DNA of 64,000 nucleotides from Xanthomonas translucens pv. cerealis (lineage in GTDB: Bacteria; Pseudomonadota; Gammaproteobacteria; Xanthomonadales; Xanthomonadaceae). The DNA is taken from contig NZ_CP038228.1 of assembly GCF_006838285.1 (NCBI RefSeq), forward strand, positions 2,480,001-2,544,000, read 5' to 3'. Positions 8,950 through 18,403 of this stretch are shown piece after piece. Position 1 is the first letter of the stretch. Every line of letters begins with the position of its first letter. A program made the translations under genes and the position numbers. The notes below the pieces were generated by a model. The model was given only the letters and a program-made list of their open reading frames with translations, did not search any database and was not told the DNA's origin.

Positions 8950-10392
8950 TCAAGCCGTCCCGCCCACGGTCAGCCCGTCGATCAGCAGCGACGGCTGGCC
9001 GACGCCGACCGGCACGCTCTGCCCGTCCTTGCCGCACACGCCCACGCCTTCGTCCAGCGCCAGGTCGTGGCCGATCATGCGCACCTTCTGCATCGTCTCC
9101 GGACCGTTGCCGATCAGGGTGGCGCCCTTCACCGGCGCGGTGACCTTGCCGTCCTCGATCAGGTAGGCCTCGGTTGCCGAGAACACGTACTTGCCGCTGG
9201 TGATGTCGACCTGGCCGCCACCGAAATTGACCGCGTACAGGCCCTTCTTCACCGAGCGGATCATCTCTTCCGGATCGTGCTGGCCGGCCAGCATGTAGGT
9301 ATTGGTCATGCGCGGCATCGGCAGGTGCGCGAACGATTCGCGGCGGCCGTTGCCGGTCGGCGCCACGCCCATCAGCCGCGCGTTCAACGAATCCTGCATG
9401 TAGCCCACCAGCACGCCGTCTTCGATCAGCGTGGTGCAATTGGTCGGCGTGCCTTCGTCGTCCACGTTCAGCGAGCCGCGGCGGCCGTCGAGGGTGCCGT
9501 CGTCGACGATGGTCACGCCCGGCGAGGCCACGCGCTGGCCGATGCGCCCGGCATAGACGCTGGTGCCCTTGCGGGCGAAGTCGCCTTCCAGGCCATGGCC
9601 GACCGCCTCGTGCAGCAGCACGCCGGGCCAGCCGGGACCCAGCACCACCGGCATCACCCCGGCCGGTGCCGCCACCGCCTCCAGGTTGACCAGCGCCTGG
9701 CGCAGCGCCTCCTTGGCGAAGGCCTCGGGGCGGCCATCGGCGAACAGCACTGCGTAGCCGTAGCGGCCGCCGCCGCCGGCATGGCCGGACTCGCGGCGCC
9801 CGTTCTGCTCGACGATCACCTGCACGTTCAGCCGCACCAGCGGGCGCACGTCGGCGGCGAGCACGCCGTCGCTGCGCGCCACCAGCACCGTGTCCACGCC
9901 GCCGGACAGGCCGACCATCACCTGCTGCACGCGCGGGTCGGCGGCGCGCAGGAACTGGTCCAGGCGCCGCAGCATCTCGACCTTGAGGTCGTTGCCCATG
10001 CCGTCCACCGGGTCCAGCGCCGGATACAGCGCGCGCCCGTTGCCGCGCAGCAGCGCTTGCGCCGGCTGCGCGCCGCCGTCGCGGGAAATGGCCCGCGCCG
10101 ACTGCGCCGCGGCCAGCAGCGCATCGCGATGGATGTCGTCGGAATAGGCGAAACCGGTCTTCTCGCCGGAAATCGCGCGTACCCCCACGCCCTGCTCGAT
10201 GGAGTGGGCGCCGTCCTTGACGATGCCGTCCTCCACGCTCCAGCTCTCGCGCCGCGAATGCTGGAAATACAGGTCGCCGAAGTCGATGCCGGGGCCGAGC
10301 AGCGTGCCGAAGGCGCGCTCCAGGCTGGTGGCATCGAGGCCGGCAGGAAGCAACAGGCGGGTTTCGGCAAGGCTGAGGGCGTTTTCGGTCAT
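8950..10392 (-). CDS. tldD: Metalloprotease TldD
   Basis: TldD is the catalytic subunit of the TldD/TldE protease. The zinc-binding motif HEAVGH is intact at residues 261-266, in the family context [16 protein letters not shown]. The 480-residue length agrees with the E. coli protein (481). The start is taken at the ATG at 10392 (MTENALSL). An in-frame ATG four codons upstream at 10404 is also possible. It follows yhdP by about 40 bp on the same strand, and yjgA converges on it. Confidence 0.96.
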   Translation of the reverse strand: MTENALSLAETRLLLPAGLDATSLERAFGTLLGPGIDFGDLYFQHSRRESWSVEDGIVKDGAHSIEQGVGVRAISGEKTGFAYSDDIHRDALLAAAQSARAISRDGGAQPAQALLRGNGRALYPALDPVDGMGNDLKVEMLRRLDQFLRAADPRVQQVMVGLSGGVDTVLVARSDGVLAADVRPLVRLNVQVIVEQNGRRESGHAGGGGRYGYAVLFADGRPEAFAKEALRQALVNLEAVAAPAGVMPVVLGPGWPGVLLHEAVGHGLEGDFARKGTSVYAGRIGQRVASPGVTIVDDGTLDGRRGSLNVDDEGTPTNCTTLIEDGVLVGYMQDSLNARLMGVAPTGNGRRESFAHLPMPRMTNTYMLAGQHDPEEMIRSVKKGLYAVNFGGGQVDITSGKYVFSATEAYLIEDGKVTAPVKGATLIGNGPETMQKVRMIGHDLALDEGVGVCGKDGQSVPVGVGQPSLLIDGLTVGGTA

Positions 10393-10436
10393 GGGACTCA
10401 ACATGGGGGACGGGGGCGCTCAGCGCAAGCGCCGAT

Positions 10437-13400
10437 TCAGGGACTTCTGGACGCCGCAGGCGGTGCCGGCGGACGCGACGATTCGCGCTCGATCACTTCC
10501 ACCTTGGGTTCCTTCCACGGGCCAGTGACGCGGTAGGTGCGCGCGCCGATCGCGCCCAGCGGCTTGCCCAGCACCGCGTTGGCGGCGGCGCCGACCGCCG
10601 CGCCGACCGGGCCGCCGGCGACCGCGCCGACCACGGTCAACAGATTGCCGGACTTGGGATTGACGTCGATGGTCTGGTCGAACTGTTGCGCGCGCAGGTC
10701 GGCCTGCCCGCGCACCTTGATCTCCGCGGCCGGGCCATCGATCAACATCGATTGGCTGCGCGCGACGCCGTCGCCGAACTGCACCTGGCCGTCGATGCGG
10801 TTGAAGGCGAAGCCCTTGGAGAAGAAATCGCGGAAATCGAACATCAGCCGGCGCGGCAGCTGCGCCACGCTGAGCAGGCCGAGCACGCGCCCGGCACCGG
10901 GGTTCAGTTCCAGCAGCTGGCCGTTGCGCGCGGCCACGTCGAGCTGGCCCTGCAGGGTGGCCAGCTGGAACCCGGCCGGGTCGCCGGGCCAGGCGGCGCG
11001 CAGATTCAGCGTGCCTTCGCCGCCACGCAGCTGGCCGCCGAAATCCAGGTTCTGCATCAGTTCGCCCAGGTCCTGGCTGTCCACGCTGGCGCTGAGCTGG
11101 GTGCGCGCGGTGGCGCCCTTGCCGCGCCAGTCGCCGCTGATGTCGATCTTCTGCTTGTCCGAGCGCAGGTGCAGTTGGTCCACCTGCATGCCGTCGCTCA
11201 GCTTGCGGGTGCGCAGCGAGGCCGCGCCGAGGTTCATCGCGCCGAAGCGCAGGTCGTCCACGTCCAGCGCCAGCGCCGGGATCGAGGCCGGGTCGATCGC
11301 CTCGGTCAGCGGCCGCACCGCCGCGGCCGCCGCCGGGGCGGAGGCCGGCGCGGCGCGCCAGTGCACCCGCGCCAGGCGCCCGCCGAGTACCACGCCCGGC
11401 TTGCTCGGCACGCTGAGCTCGCCGGCCAGCGCCGGTCCATCCAGATGCACCGCCACCGTGTCGGCCTGCGGCTGCAAGCGCAAGCGGGTGTTGTCGAACA
11501 CGCCGCCGAGCAGCAGCAGATGGTCGGCCAGCACGTCGATCTGGCGCAGCGGCATCGGGTCTTCGGCGCCCGGCGTGGCCGATTTGTTCGGATCCGGGCC
11601 GCTGACCAGGCCGATCCAGTCGATCGCGTTCAGCGACGCGGTGCGTCCGCTCACGACCAGGCCGCTGGCGGGCGGGTCCTCGTTCACGTGATCGCTGCCC
11701 ATCACCACCTTGACCCCGGTCTGGCCGTTCCGGTTGCGCGCGACCAGCGCCATCAGCTTGCCGAAGGCCACCTCGATACGCCCGCTGCCCACCGGCAGCG
11801 GCACGTCGACCGAGGTCGCCAGCGGCGCGGCCACGCCCTTGTCCATCGGCGCCGGCAGCAGCAACTGGGTGCCGACCAGGTCCGAATGCAGTTTCAGGCG
11901 GGTCGGCGGCTGCGCGCCGCCGTCGGCGGTCTTGGGCAGGGCGACGCCAATGTTCCAGCGCGAGCGGCCCTGCACGTAGGGCTTGAGCCAGGCCATTTCC
12001 GGCACCCGGCCGAGCAGTTCGTCGGCATCGGCCGACACGCTCAGCGCGGCCTCGAACGCCTGCTGCGGATCGCTCACGCCGTCGCCGGCACGCAGCGCCA
12101 GCGTGCCGGGATGGCCCTCCTGCAGCACCGCCAGTTGCGACGCCTCGAAACCGGTGTCGCGGTAGTCGGCGCTGCCGCGTATGTCGTCGAAGGCCACGTT
12201 CCAGCGGCTGTCGGCGATACGCGCGCCGAGCAGTTCGACCTTGCCGCGCAGGTGGTGGGCGCCGACATCGGCGCGCAACGGCTGCAGCAGATCGAAGCTG
12301 ACGTCGGCCGGGCCGGAGGCGCTGAGCGCGTCCAGGGTGTCGCCATAACGCTTGCGCAGCGGGCTCTGCCGCAGCATCGCCAGCAGCGTGCCGGTCTCGG
12401 CGCGGCTGCTGGCCAGCACGCTGAGCTGGCCCTGCTTGTAGTCCGGCAAGGTCGCCGACAGCCGTTGCACCGGCACCCCGCCCATCTCGCCGCGGCCCTG
12501 GATCTGGAACCCATTGCCGACGAACACGACATCGGCGTCCACCTTTTCCACCGCCGGCCACTCGCGCTGGAAGCGGACCTTGCCATCGTCCAGGCGTGCG
12601 CTGGCCTCGAAACGGCCGTTGTGGTCGACGAACGGCCACTGGTCCAGGTCGCCGGACAGCAGCACGCGACCACCGTGCAGGCGCCCGCCCTGCAGCGCGG
12701 CATCCAGCCAGTCGGTGGCGGCCTTGCTCATCTTCGAGTGCACCCAGAATTTCTTCGCCGCCACCACCGGCGCGTCCTGCAGTTGCGCGGCCAGATCGAT
12801 CCACGGCCGCGAGCCGTCGGCCTGGAAGCGCAGCCCGCCGCGGACATCGGCGCCGTAGTCGGCGCCCTGCACGCGCAGCGCGGGCGTCGCCACGCGCAGG
12901 TCCTCGCCATCGCGGAACACCACGATGCGCCCGGCCAGTTGCACGTCGTGGGGCACGCCGAACCCGCTGGGCCAGTCGAAACGTACCGAGCTGGAAGCGT
13001 CCAGCGCCAATTCCCCCCCTGCGCGTCGCCATCGAAACGACCGCGCAGGCCGCTCACCCCGGGCGACTGCCCGACCGGCGCGAACGCCAGCTCGCTCAGG
13101 CGGCCCTGGCCGTACAGCGGCCCGCCGGCGCGGCCGGTCAGTGCCACCTGGGTCAGTTGCAGCCGCGGCCGGGCCGCGTGCAGCCAGGCGCGCAGGGACG
13201 GCGACAGGCTATCGCTGAGCGCGGCCACCGCCAGCAGCGGCGCTGCGTCCAGGTGCGCGCCGAGCAGCGCGAAGCGGCGCCCGCCGGCCACGGTCAGCCC
13301 GTCCAGGCGCTGCGTCGGCTTGCCAGCCTGGCCGATCTGCAACTGCGGCGCATCCAGCCGCCAGCCGCCGTCGATCTGCCGCCAGCGCGCGGTGGCACGC

Positions 13401-14275
13401 AGCGTGGTGAATGCGGTGTGCGGCCGCGCGGCGCCGGCCGCCAGCGGCGCCCCGCTCAGGCGCAGGTCGCGCAACATGGCCTCGACGCTGACCCCGACGA
13501 TCCGGTGCTGCTGCAATTGCGCCCAGCCCTGCAGCTGGCCGGTACCGCCATCGATCCGGATCCCGCGGGCTTGCAGCAGCCCCGACCAGCCGGCCAACTC
13601 GGCCGGGCGCGCGGCCACATAGGCCTGGCCGTTGCCACGCCGGCGGTCCATGTCCAGCACCGCGGTCAGCGGCGCCTGTTGCGGATCGATCCAGCCCTGC
13701 GCACCGACCCGAAGGCGGTCACCGTCCACGCGCAGGCGCAGATCGATCTTCGGCAAGCGCGCATCCACGCCCAGCTCCGGCGCATGCACCACAAGCCGGC
13801 CGTCGATGACCTGCAGCTCGCCCAGGCCCTGCAACGCGTCCAGCGGATCGCCGCCCTGCCCGGTGCTCGGCAGGCCCTGCACCGACCAGCTGCCGTCGGC
13901 GCCGCGCAGCAGGGTCAGCGCAAGCCCGCGCAGGCGCAATTCGGTGAACGAGCGGCCCGGCAACAGGCCGGCGTACATCGACACCAGTACCTCGGCCTGG
14001 CCGATGCTAACGCCGTCGCCGGCGCCCACGCGCAGCCCGTCCAGGCGCAGCAGCGGACCGCGCCGGGTCCAGGCGGTCTCGACCCGATCGAACTGGATCG
14101 GGCGCCCGGCGCGCTCGCTGAGCCAATCCTGGATCCGCTGCGGATGCCGCTCCACGAACGGCAGCGCCTGGCTCAGCGCCCCCACCACCAGCGCCACGCA
14201 CACCACCGCGATCGCCACCGCGTAGAACGCGAAACGGCGGGCCAGGCGCAGGCGGCGGCGCAGGGGCGGGGGCAT
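10437..14275 (-). pseudogene. yhdP: YhdP (AsmA-like) envelope protein, interrupted by one-base frameshift
   Basis: YhdP is a very long AsmA-superfamily bridge protein implicated in phospholipid transport to the outer membrane. The N-terminal part begins at 14275 (MPPPLRRRLRLARR) with one membrane helix at about residues 13-35, then a DUF3971 region. It runs in one frame to the C7 run on the plus strand at 13013-13019 (G7 on the coding strand). The remaining 857 codons (LALDASSSVRFDW to the end at 10437) are one frame away. A single extra G would join them as DAQGG-ELALDASS, giving about 1,278 residues, close to E. coli YhdP (1,266). No other defect is visible, so this may be a sequencing error or a reversible slip and not decay. 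Confidence 0.88.
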
Positions 14276-14284
14276 TCTTCAGAT

Positions 14285-14422
14285 GGGACCGGAGACCGGG
14301 GACCGGGGACCGGGGGAAAACAGCAGCCGTTCTGGTCCCGCAAACCAAGAGCGCACGACGCTCAGGAAACTTGGAGCAGCAGTTGCGCCGCCCGGGACCC
14401 GGTCCCCGGTCCCCAGTCCCGG
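14285..14422. repeat. Composite heptamer element between yhdP and rng
   Basis: The left arm (14285-14316) is a run of GGGACCG-type units. The right arm (14391-14422) holds the reverse complement units (CGGTCCC). The roughly 75-bp core contains a small hairpin, GAGCG/CGCTC. The right arm ends two bases outside the rng stop codon. Confidence 0.85.
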
Positions 14423-14424
14423 CC

Positions 14425-15915
14425 TCACAACAACACCACGTCGAACTGCTCCTGCAGGTATTGCTCGTCGGCCTGGAAGCGGATGCTCTTGCCGAGGAAT
14501 TCCTCCAGTTCGGCCACCGCCGAGGATTCCTCGTCGGTGATCCGCGCCACCACCTTGCTCGAGGCGATCACCAGCAGCCGCGCCGCGTCGAACTGGCGCA
14601 CCGCGCGGGTGATCTCGCGGAAGATCTCGTAGGTCACGGTTTCGGCGGTCTTGATCGAGCCGCGCCCGCTGCATTCCGGGCACGGCTCGGACAGCTGCCG
14701 CTCCAGGCTCTCGACGGTGCGCTTGCGGGTCATCTCGACCAGGCCCAGCGGCGAGAACTCGTACACCGTGGTCTTGGCGTGGTCGCGCGACAAGGCCTTT
14801 TCCAGCGTGCGCAGCACCTGGCGGCGATGCTCGGCATCGTCCATGTCGATGAAGTCGATGATGATGATGCCGCCCAGGTTGCGCAGCCGCAGTTGCCGCG
14901 CCACCGCCTGCGCCGCCTCCAGGTTGGTGCGGAACACCGTTTCCTCGAGGTTGCGCTGGCCAAGGAACGAGCCGGTGTTGACATCGATGGTGGTCATCGC
15001 CTCGGTCTGGTCGATGACCAGGTAGCCGCCGGACTTCAGCGGCACCTGCTTGTCCAGCGCGCGCGCGATCTCGTCCTCCACGCCGTACAGATCGAAGACC
15101 GGGCGGTCGCCGGTGTACAGCTCCAGGCGCTCGGCCAGGATCGGCATGTACTTGGCGACGAACGCCTGCAGCCGTTCGAAGGTTTCGTGCGAATCGACCT
15201 TGACCTTCTCCACATCCTTGCGGATCAGGTCGCGCACCGCGCGCAGCGGCAGGCTCAAGTCTTCGTAGATGATGCTGGCCGGGGCGCCGTCACGGCCGCG
15301 CCGCTCGACCACGTTCCAGATCCGCGACAGATAGGCGATGTCCTCGGCCAGCGCCTCGGCCGGCTGGCCCTCGGCATTGGTGCGGATGATGTAGCCGAAG
15401 CCGCCGTGGCTGGCGGCCAGGTCGGCGACCAGGGTCTTCAGGCGTAGCCGCTCGGCCTCGTCCTCGATCCGCGCCGACACCCCGATCACCCGCGACTGCG
15501 GCAGCAGCACCAGATAGCGCGAGGGAATGCTGATCTGCGTGGTCAGCCGCGCACCCTTGCTGCCGATCGGATCCTTGACCACCTGCACCACGATGTCCTG
15601 GCCGTCGCGCAGCAGCTCCACGATCGGCACCCCCGACGCCACCGGCAGCGGCGGCGCCTCGTCGGTGTCGCCGTTGGCCACCGGCGCCGGCCGCACCACA
15701 TCGTTGGCGTGCAGGAACGCCGCGCGCTCCAGCCCGACCTCGACGAACGCCGCCTGCATGCCCGGCATGACCCGCTGCACCCGGCCCTTGTAGATGTTGC
15801 CCACCACCCCGCGGCGCCACCCGCGCTCGATGTGCAGTTCCTGCAGCATGCCGTTCTCGATGACGGCCACCCGGGTCTCGCGCGGCGTGACGTTGACCAG
15901 GATCTCTTGCGACAT
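14425..15915 (-). CDS. rng: Ribonuclease G
   Basis: RNase G is a 5'-end-sensing endoribonuclease (16S rRNA 5' maturation and mRNA decay). The 496-residue product contains the S1 domain (GVVGNIYKGRVQRVMPGMQAA, about residues 37-60), the catalytic DNase-I-like region with TTIDVNTGSF and the metal-binding IIIIDFIDMDD, and the CPECSGRG zinc-link motif near residue 405. The ATG at 15915 overlaps the maf stop (TGATG), so maf and rng are translationally coupled. yhdP follows after the heptamer element. Confidence 0.97.
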   Translation of the reverse strand: MSQEILVNVTPRETRVAVIENGMLQELHIERGWRRGVVGNIYKGRVQRVMPGMQAAFVEVGLERAAFLHANDVVRPAPVANGDTDEAPPLPVASGVPIVELLRDGQDIVVQVVKDPIGSKGARLTTQISIPSRYLVLLPQSRVIGVSARIEDEAERLRLKTLVADLAASHGGFGYIIRTNAEGQPAEALAEDIAYLSRIWNVVERRGRDGAPASIIYEDLSLPLRAVRDLIRKDVEKVKVDSHETFERLQAFVAKYMPILAERLELYTGDRPVFDLYGVEDEIARALDKQVPLKSGGYLVIDQTEAMTTIDVNTGSFLGQRNLEETVFRTNLEAAQAVARQLRLRNLGGIIIIDFIDMDDAEHRRQVLRTLEKALSRDHAKTTVYEFSPLGLVEMTRKRTVESLERQLSEPCPECSGRGSIKTAETVTYEIFREITRAVRQFDAARLLVIASSKVVARITDEESSAVAELEEFLGKSIRFQADEQYLQEQFDVVLL

Positions 15916-16481
15916 CAAAGCACTCCGAAGGCGCGCAGCAGTTGGGAAGTCTGGTGCAGGGGCAAGCCCATCACCCCGGAATAACTGCCGTCCAGGCGGC
16001 TGACGAAGCGCTCGGCGCCGCCCTGGATCGCATAGGCGCCGGCGCGCCCCATCGGCTCGCCGCTGGCCACGTAGTCGGCGATGTCCTGCGCCGACAGCGC
16101 AGCGAAGCTGACCTGGGTCGGCACCAGCAGCACCTCTTCGCGCGCCGCGGCGACCAGCGCCACCGCGGTGATCGCCTGGTGCGTGCGTGCCGACAGCGCC
16201 GCCAGCATCGCCGCCGCGTCGGCGGCATCGGCCGGCTTGCCGAACACGCGATCGCCCAGCACCACTTCGGTGTCGGCGCCGAGCACCACCGCATCGGCGC
16301 TGGCGGCCAACTGCGCCATGCCGGCACGGGCCTTGTCCAACGCCACCCGGCGCACATAGGCATGCGCCGATTCGTCGGCCGCGCGCGCTTCCGGCACCTC
16401 CAGATCGAGGATCCGGAACGGTACGCCCAGGCGCGTCAGCAGTTCGTTTCTGCGGGGAGAACGGGAAGCCAGATACAGCAT
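15915..16481 (-). CDS. maf: Maf-family nucleotide pyrophosphatase (septum formation inhibitor family)
   Basis: Maf proteins hydrolyse non-canonical or canonical NTPs (dTTP/UTP class for YhdE-type members). The start [15 protein letters not shown] carries the signature ASx[22 protein letters not shown] holds the catalytic Asp and Lys region. [14 protein letters not shown] is the conserved C-terminal motif. The length of 188 residues is normal. The chosen ATG is the first that gives the family N-terminus; a longer upstream frame has no support. It is first in the maf-rng-(yhdP)-tldD block on the minus strand. Confidence 0.95.
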   Translation of the reverse strand: MLYLASRSPRRNELLTRLGVPFRILDLEVPEARAADESAHAYVRRVALDKARAGMAQLAASADAVVLGADTEVVLGDRVFGKPADAADAAAMLAALSARTHQAITAVALVAAAREEVLLVPTQVSFAALSAQDIADYVASGEPMGRAGAYAIQGGAERFVSRLDGSYSGVMGLPLHQTSQLLRAFGVL

Positions 16482-16614
16482 GGCGGAAGGATAACCCGGC
16501 GGGCCTGACTGAACGATCGCTAATTCCGCAGGCGCAGTCTCGACCCCGGCCCGTATCACGACGCGTTCATCGTCGCGGCAACACCCTCGCCCCATCCTTC
16601 AAGGAAAACATCCG

Positions 16615-17355
16615 ATGCGCCCACTCTCCGTCCGTCCGCTGCTGCTGGCCCTGACCCTCGCCCTAGGAGGCACGATGACCGCCCATGCCCAATCCGCCAC
16701 GCCGGCCTACGCCGTGCCGGCCGACGGCACCTTGCTCAACATCGCCGCCCAGGCCGAGGCCAAGCATGCCCCGGACGTGGCCACGCTGTCGGCCGGCGTG
16801 GTCACACAGGCCAGCGACAGCGCCGTGGCGATGCGCCAGAACGCCGAGCAGATGACCAAGGTCCTGGCCGCGGTACGCGCCGCCGGCATCGCCGACAAGG
16901 ACGTGCAGACCAGCGGCATCAATCTCAGCCCGCAGTACAAGTACGTCGACAACCAGGCGCCGCGGGTCATCGGCTACCAGGCCAGCAACTCGGTCAACCT
17001 GAAAGTGCGCGACATCGCCAAGCTCGGCAAGGTGCTGGACGCGCTGGCGGCCCAGGGCGCCAACCAGATCAACGGCCCCAGCTTCGAGATCGACAATCCG
17101 GAACCGCTGTACGACCAGGCCCGGGTCGATGCGCTGAAGAAGGCGCAGTCCCGCGCACAGACCTACGCCAAGTCGCTGGGCCTGCGCGTGCGCCGCATCG
17201 TCAGCATCTCCGAAGGCAGCAGCGGCGGCGTAGCACGCCCGATGCCGATGATGCGCGCGATGGCGATGAAGGCGGAGATGGACAGCACCCCGGTGGCGAC
17301 CGGCGAGAGCAGCGTGTCGGTCAATCTGGACGTGGTGTTCGAACTGGGCAAGTAA
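16615..17355 (+). CDS. Periplasmic SIMPL-domain (DUF541) protein
   Basis: This 246-residue secreted protein has a signal peptide ending near AHA-QS (residues 24-26), then a SIMPL/DUF541 domain. Family motifs visible are the GTLLNIAAQAEA strand, the TSGINLSPQYKY segment and the GYQASNSVNLKVRD strand. Members such as E. coli YggE are oligomeric envelope proteins linked loosely to oxidative stress; the exact role is unknown. The Met-rich stretch near residues 208-222 is unusual and could bind metal. It is followed by a hairpin terminator at 17379-17406. Confidence 0.9.
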   Translation: MRPLSVRPLLLALTLALGGTMTAHAQSATPAYAVPADGTLLNIAAQAEAKHAPDVATLSAGVVTQASDSAVAMRQNAEQMTKVLAAVRAAGIADKDVQTSGINLSPQYKYVDNQAPRVIGYQASNSVNLKVRDIAKLGKVLDALAAQGANQINGPSFEIDNPEPLYDQARVDALKKAQSRAQTYAKSLGLRVRRIVSISEGSSGGVARPMPMMRAMAMKAEMDSTPVATGESSVSVNLDVVFELGK

Positions 17356-17378
17356 CACCCCGCCCTTGCACCGATTCC

Positions 17379-17406
17379 GACGACGGCGCCTGCGGGCGCC
17401 GTCGTC
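17379..17406 (+). terminator. Probable terminator after the SIMPL gene
   Basis: A 12-bp perfect stem (GACGACGGCGCC at 17379-17390, complement at 17395-17406, loop TGCG) lies 24 bp after the stop. The following T content is poor (GTTCCTG), so termination may be incomplete or Rho-assisted. Confidence 0.55.
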
Positions 17407-17596
17407 GTTCCTGCGCCGCACAATCTCCGCGCGCGAACCAGTGGCAGCGTGCGTCCTGTGCCCCGACCTGCCATGGCCAGGGCAACCGGTGCAATGTCGG
17501 ACGCGCGGGCGGGTGCCGCATCGCCCCCGTCCGCCGCGCTGGCGCATTTGGTCGTACCGCAAGTGCACAAGACGCTCTTCATCATGGAGGTGGATC

Positions 17597-18238
17597 ATGG
17601 TTCGCACGCGACTCCCCGCGTCCTCGTTCGGTATCGACCTGCCGAGGATCCTGGCGCTCAGCGCCGCGAACGGCCTGCACCTGTTGGCCATGCTGCTGTT
17701 GCTGATCCCGCTCTCGCACGTGGCGCCGCCGCAGGCGCCGGCCAAGGCGCAACCCGTCTGGCAGCAACCGATCGTGGTCCCGATCACGCCACCGCCGCCG
17801 CAAGCCACGGTGCAGCCGAAAAAGCGGACCATGACCCAACCGCGGGTGCCGACCGCCGCGCCGGTGCCGATCCCGGTGCAGGCAACGTTGGCCGACGCCA
17901 ATCCGGCTGCGGTTGCCGCCGGGCCGAGCGTGCCGCCCACTCCGGTCAGCGCGCCGGTCGCCGGCATGCAGTTGCAGTATCTGCGTGCGCCAGCCCCGCC
18001 CTACCCGCGCGATGCGCTGCGCGACGGCCTGCAGGGCAGCGTGTTGCTGCGCGCGCTGGTCGGCGTCGACGGACAGCCGCTGGAGGTCAGTATCGCCAGG
18101 AGCAGCGGCCACCGGATCCTCGATCAGGCCGCGCGCGAGCAGGTACTGAAGCGCTGGAAGTTCCATGCTGCATTGCGGCAAGGGATGCCGGTTCAGGCGT
18201 ATGGGCTGGTACCGGTGGACTTTTCGCTAGGCCGTTGA
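17597..18238 (+). CDS. TonB-like energy-transducing protein
   Basis: The 213-residue product has one hydrophobic anchor (about residues 20-40), a Pro-rich spacer (VVPITPPPPQATVQPKK onward) and a C-terminal TonB domain (about 130-213). That domain includes PYPRDALRDGLQGSVLLRALV, the usual YPxxAxxxxxxGxV motif, and the terminal LKRWKFHAALRQG. It probably links the proton-motive force via ExbB/ExbD to outer-membrane receptors. No exbBD is in the window. The ATG at 17597 has a GGAGGTGGATC ribosome site. It sits directly before the TonB-dependent receptor, which may be its client. Confidence 0.9.
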   Translation: MVRTRLPASSFGIDLPRILALSAANGLHLLAMLLLLIPLSHVAPPQAPAKAQPVWQQPIVVPITPPPPQATVQPKKRTMTQPRVPTAAPVPIPVQATLADANPAAVAAGPSVPPTPVSAPVAGMQLQYLRAPAPPYPRDALRDGLQGSVLLRALVGVDGQPLEVSIARSSGHRILDQAAREQVLKRWKFHAALRQGMPVQAYGLVPVDFSLGR

Positions 18239-18280
18239 ATGCGGGTGCGGCCCCGGTGCAGGAGCGCGCACCGGGGCCAC

Positions 18281-18403
18281 TTTAATCAAAAATTCACAAT
18301 TCATTCACGTTAAATACACCTAGATAGCATCAGCCGACCATTTGTGTCGGCACTTGGCAAAAATTAGACATCAAAACTTGCGCTTCCAGTTAGGAGAGAG
18401 ACT
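18281..18403 (+). promoter_or_regulatory. AT-rich leader and likely promoter of the TonB-dependent receptor
   Basis: This is among the most AT-rich stretches in the window (TTTAATCAAAAATTCAC, then GTTAAATACACCTAGATAG). It carries a small hairpin (GCCGAC at 18333-18338 with GTCGGC at 18346-18351) and an AGGAGAGA ribosome site before the GTG start. The composition suggests promoter and operator sequence. No specific regulator site (for example a Fur box) could be confirmed by eye. Confidence 0.55.

Noticed and set aside
13013..13019. Programmed frameshift as the definite explanation for yhdP
   Set aside because: A G7 run could allow -1 slippage, but no stimulatory structure was recognised and the same one-base defect at another tract makes error or phase variation at least as likely.
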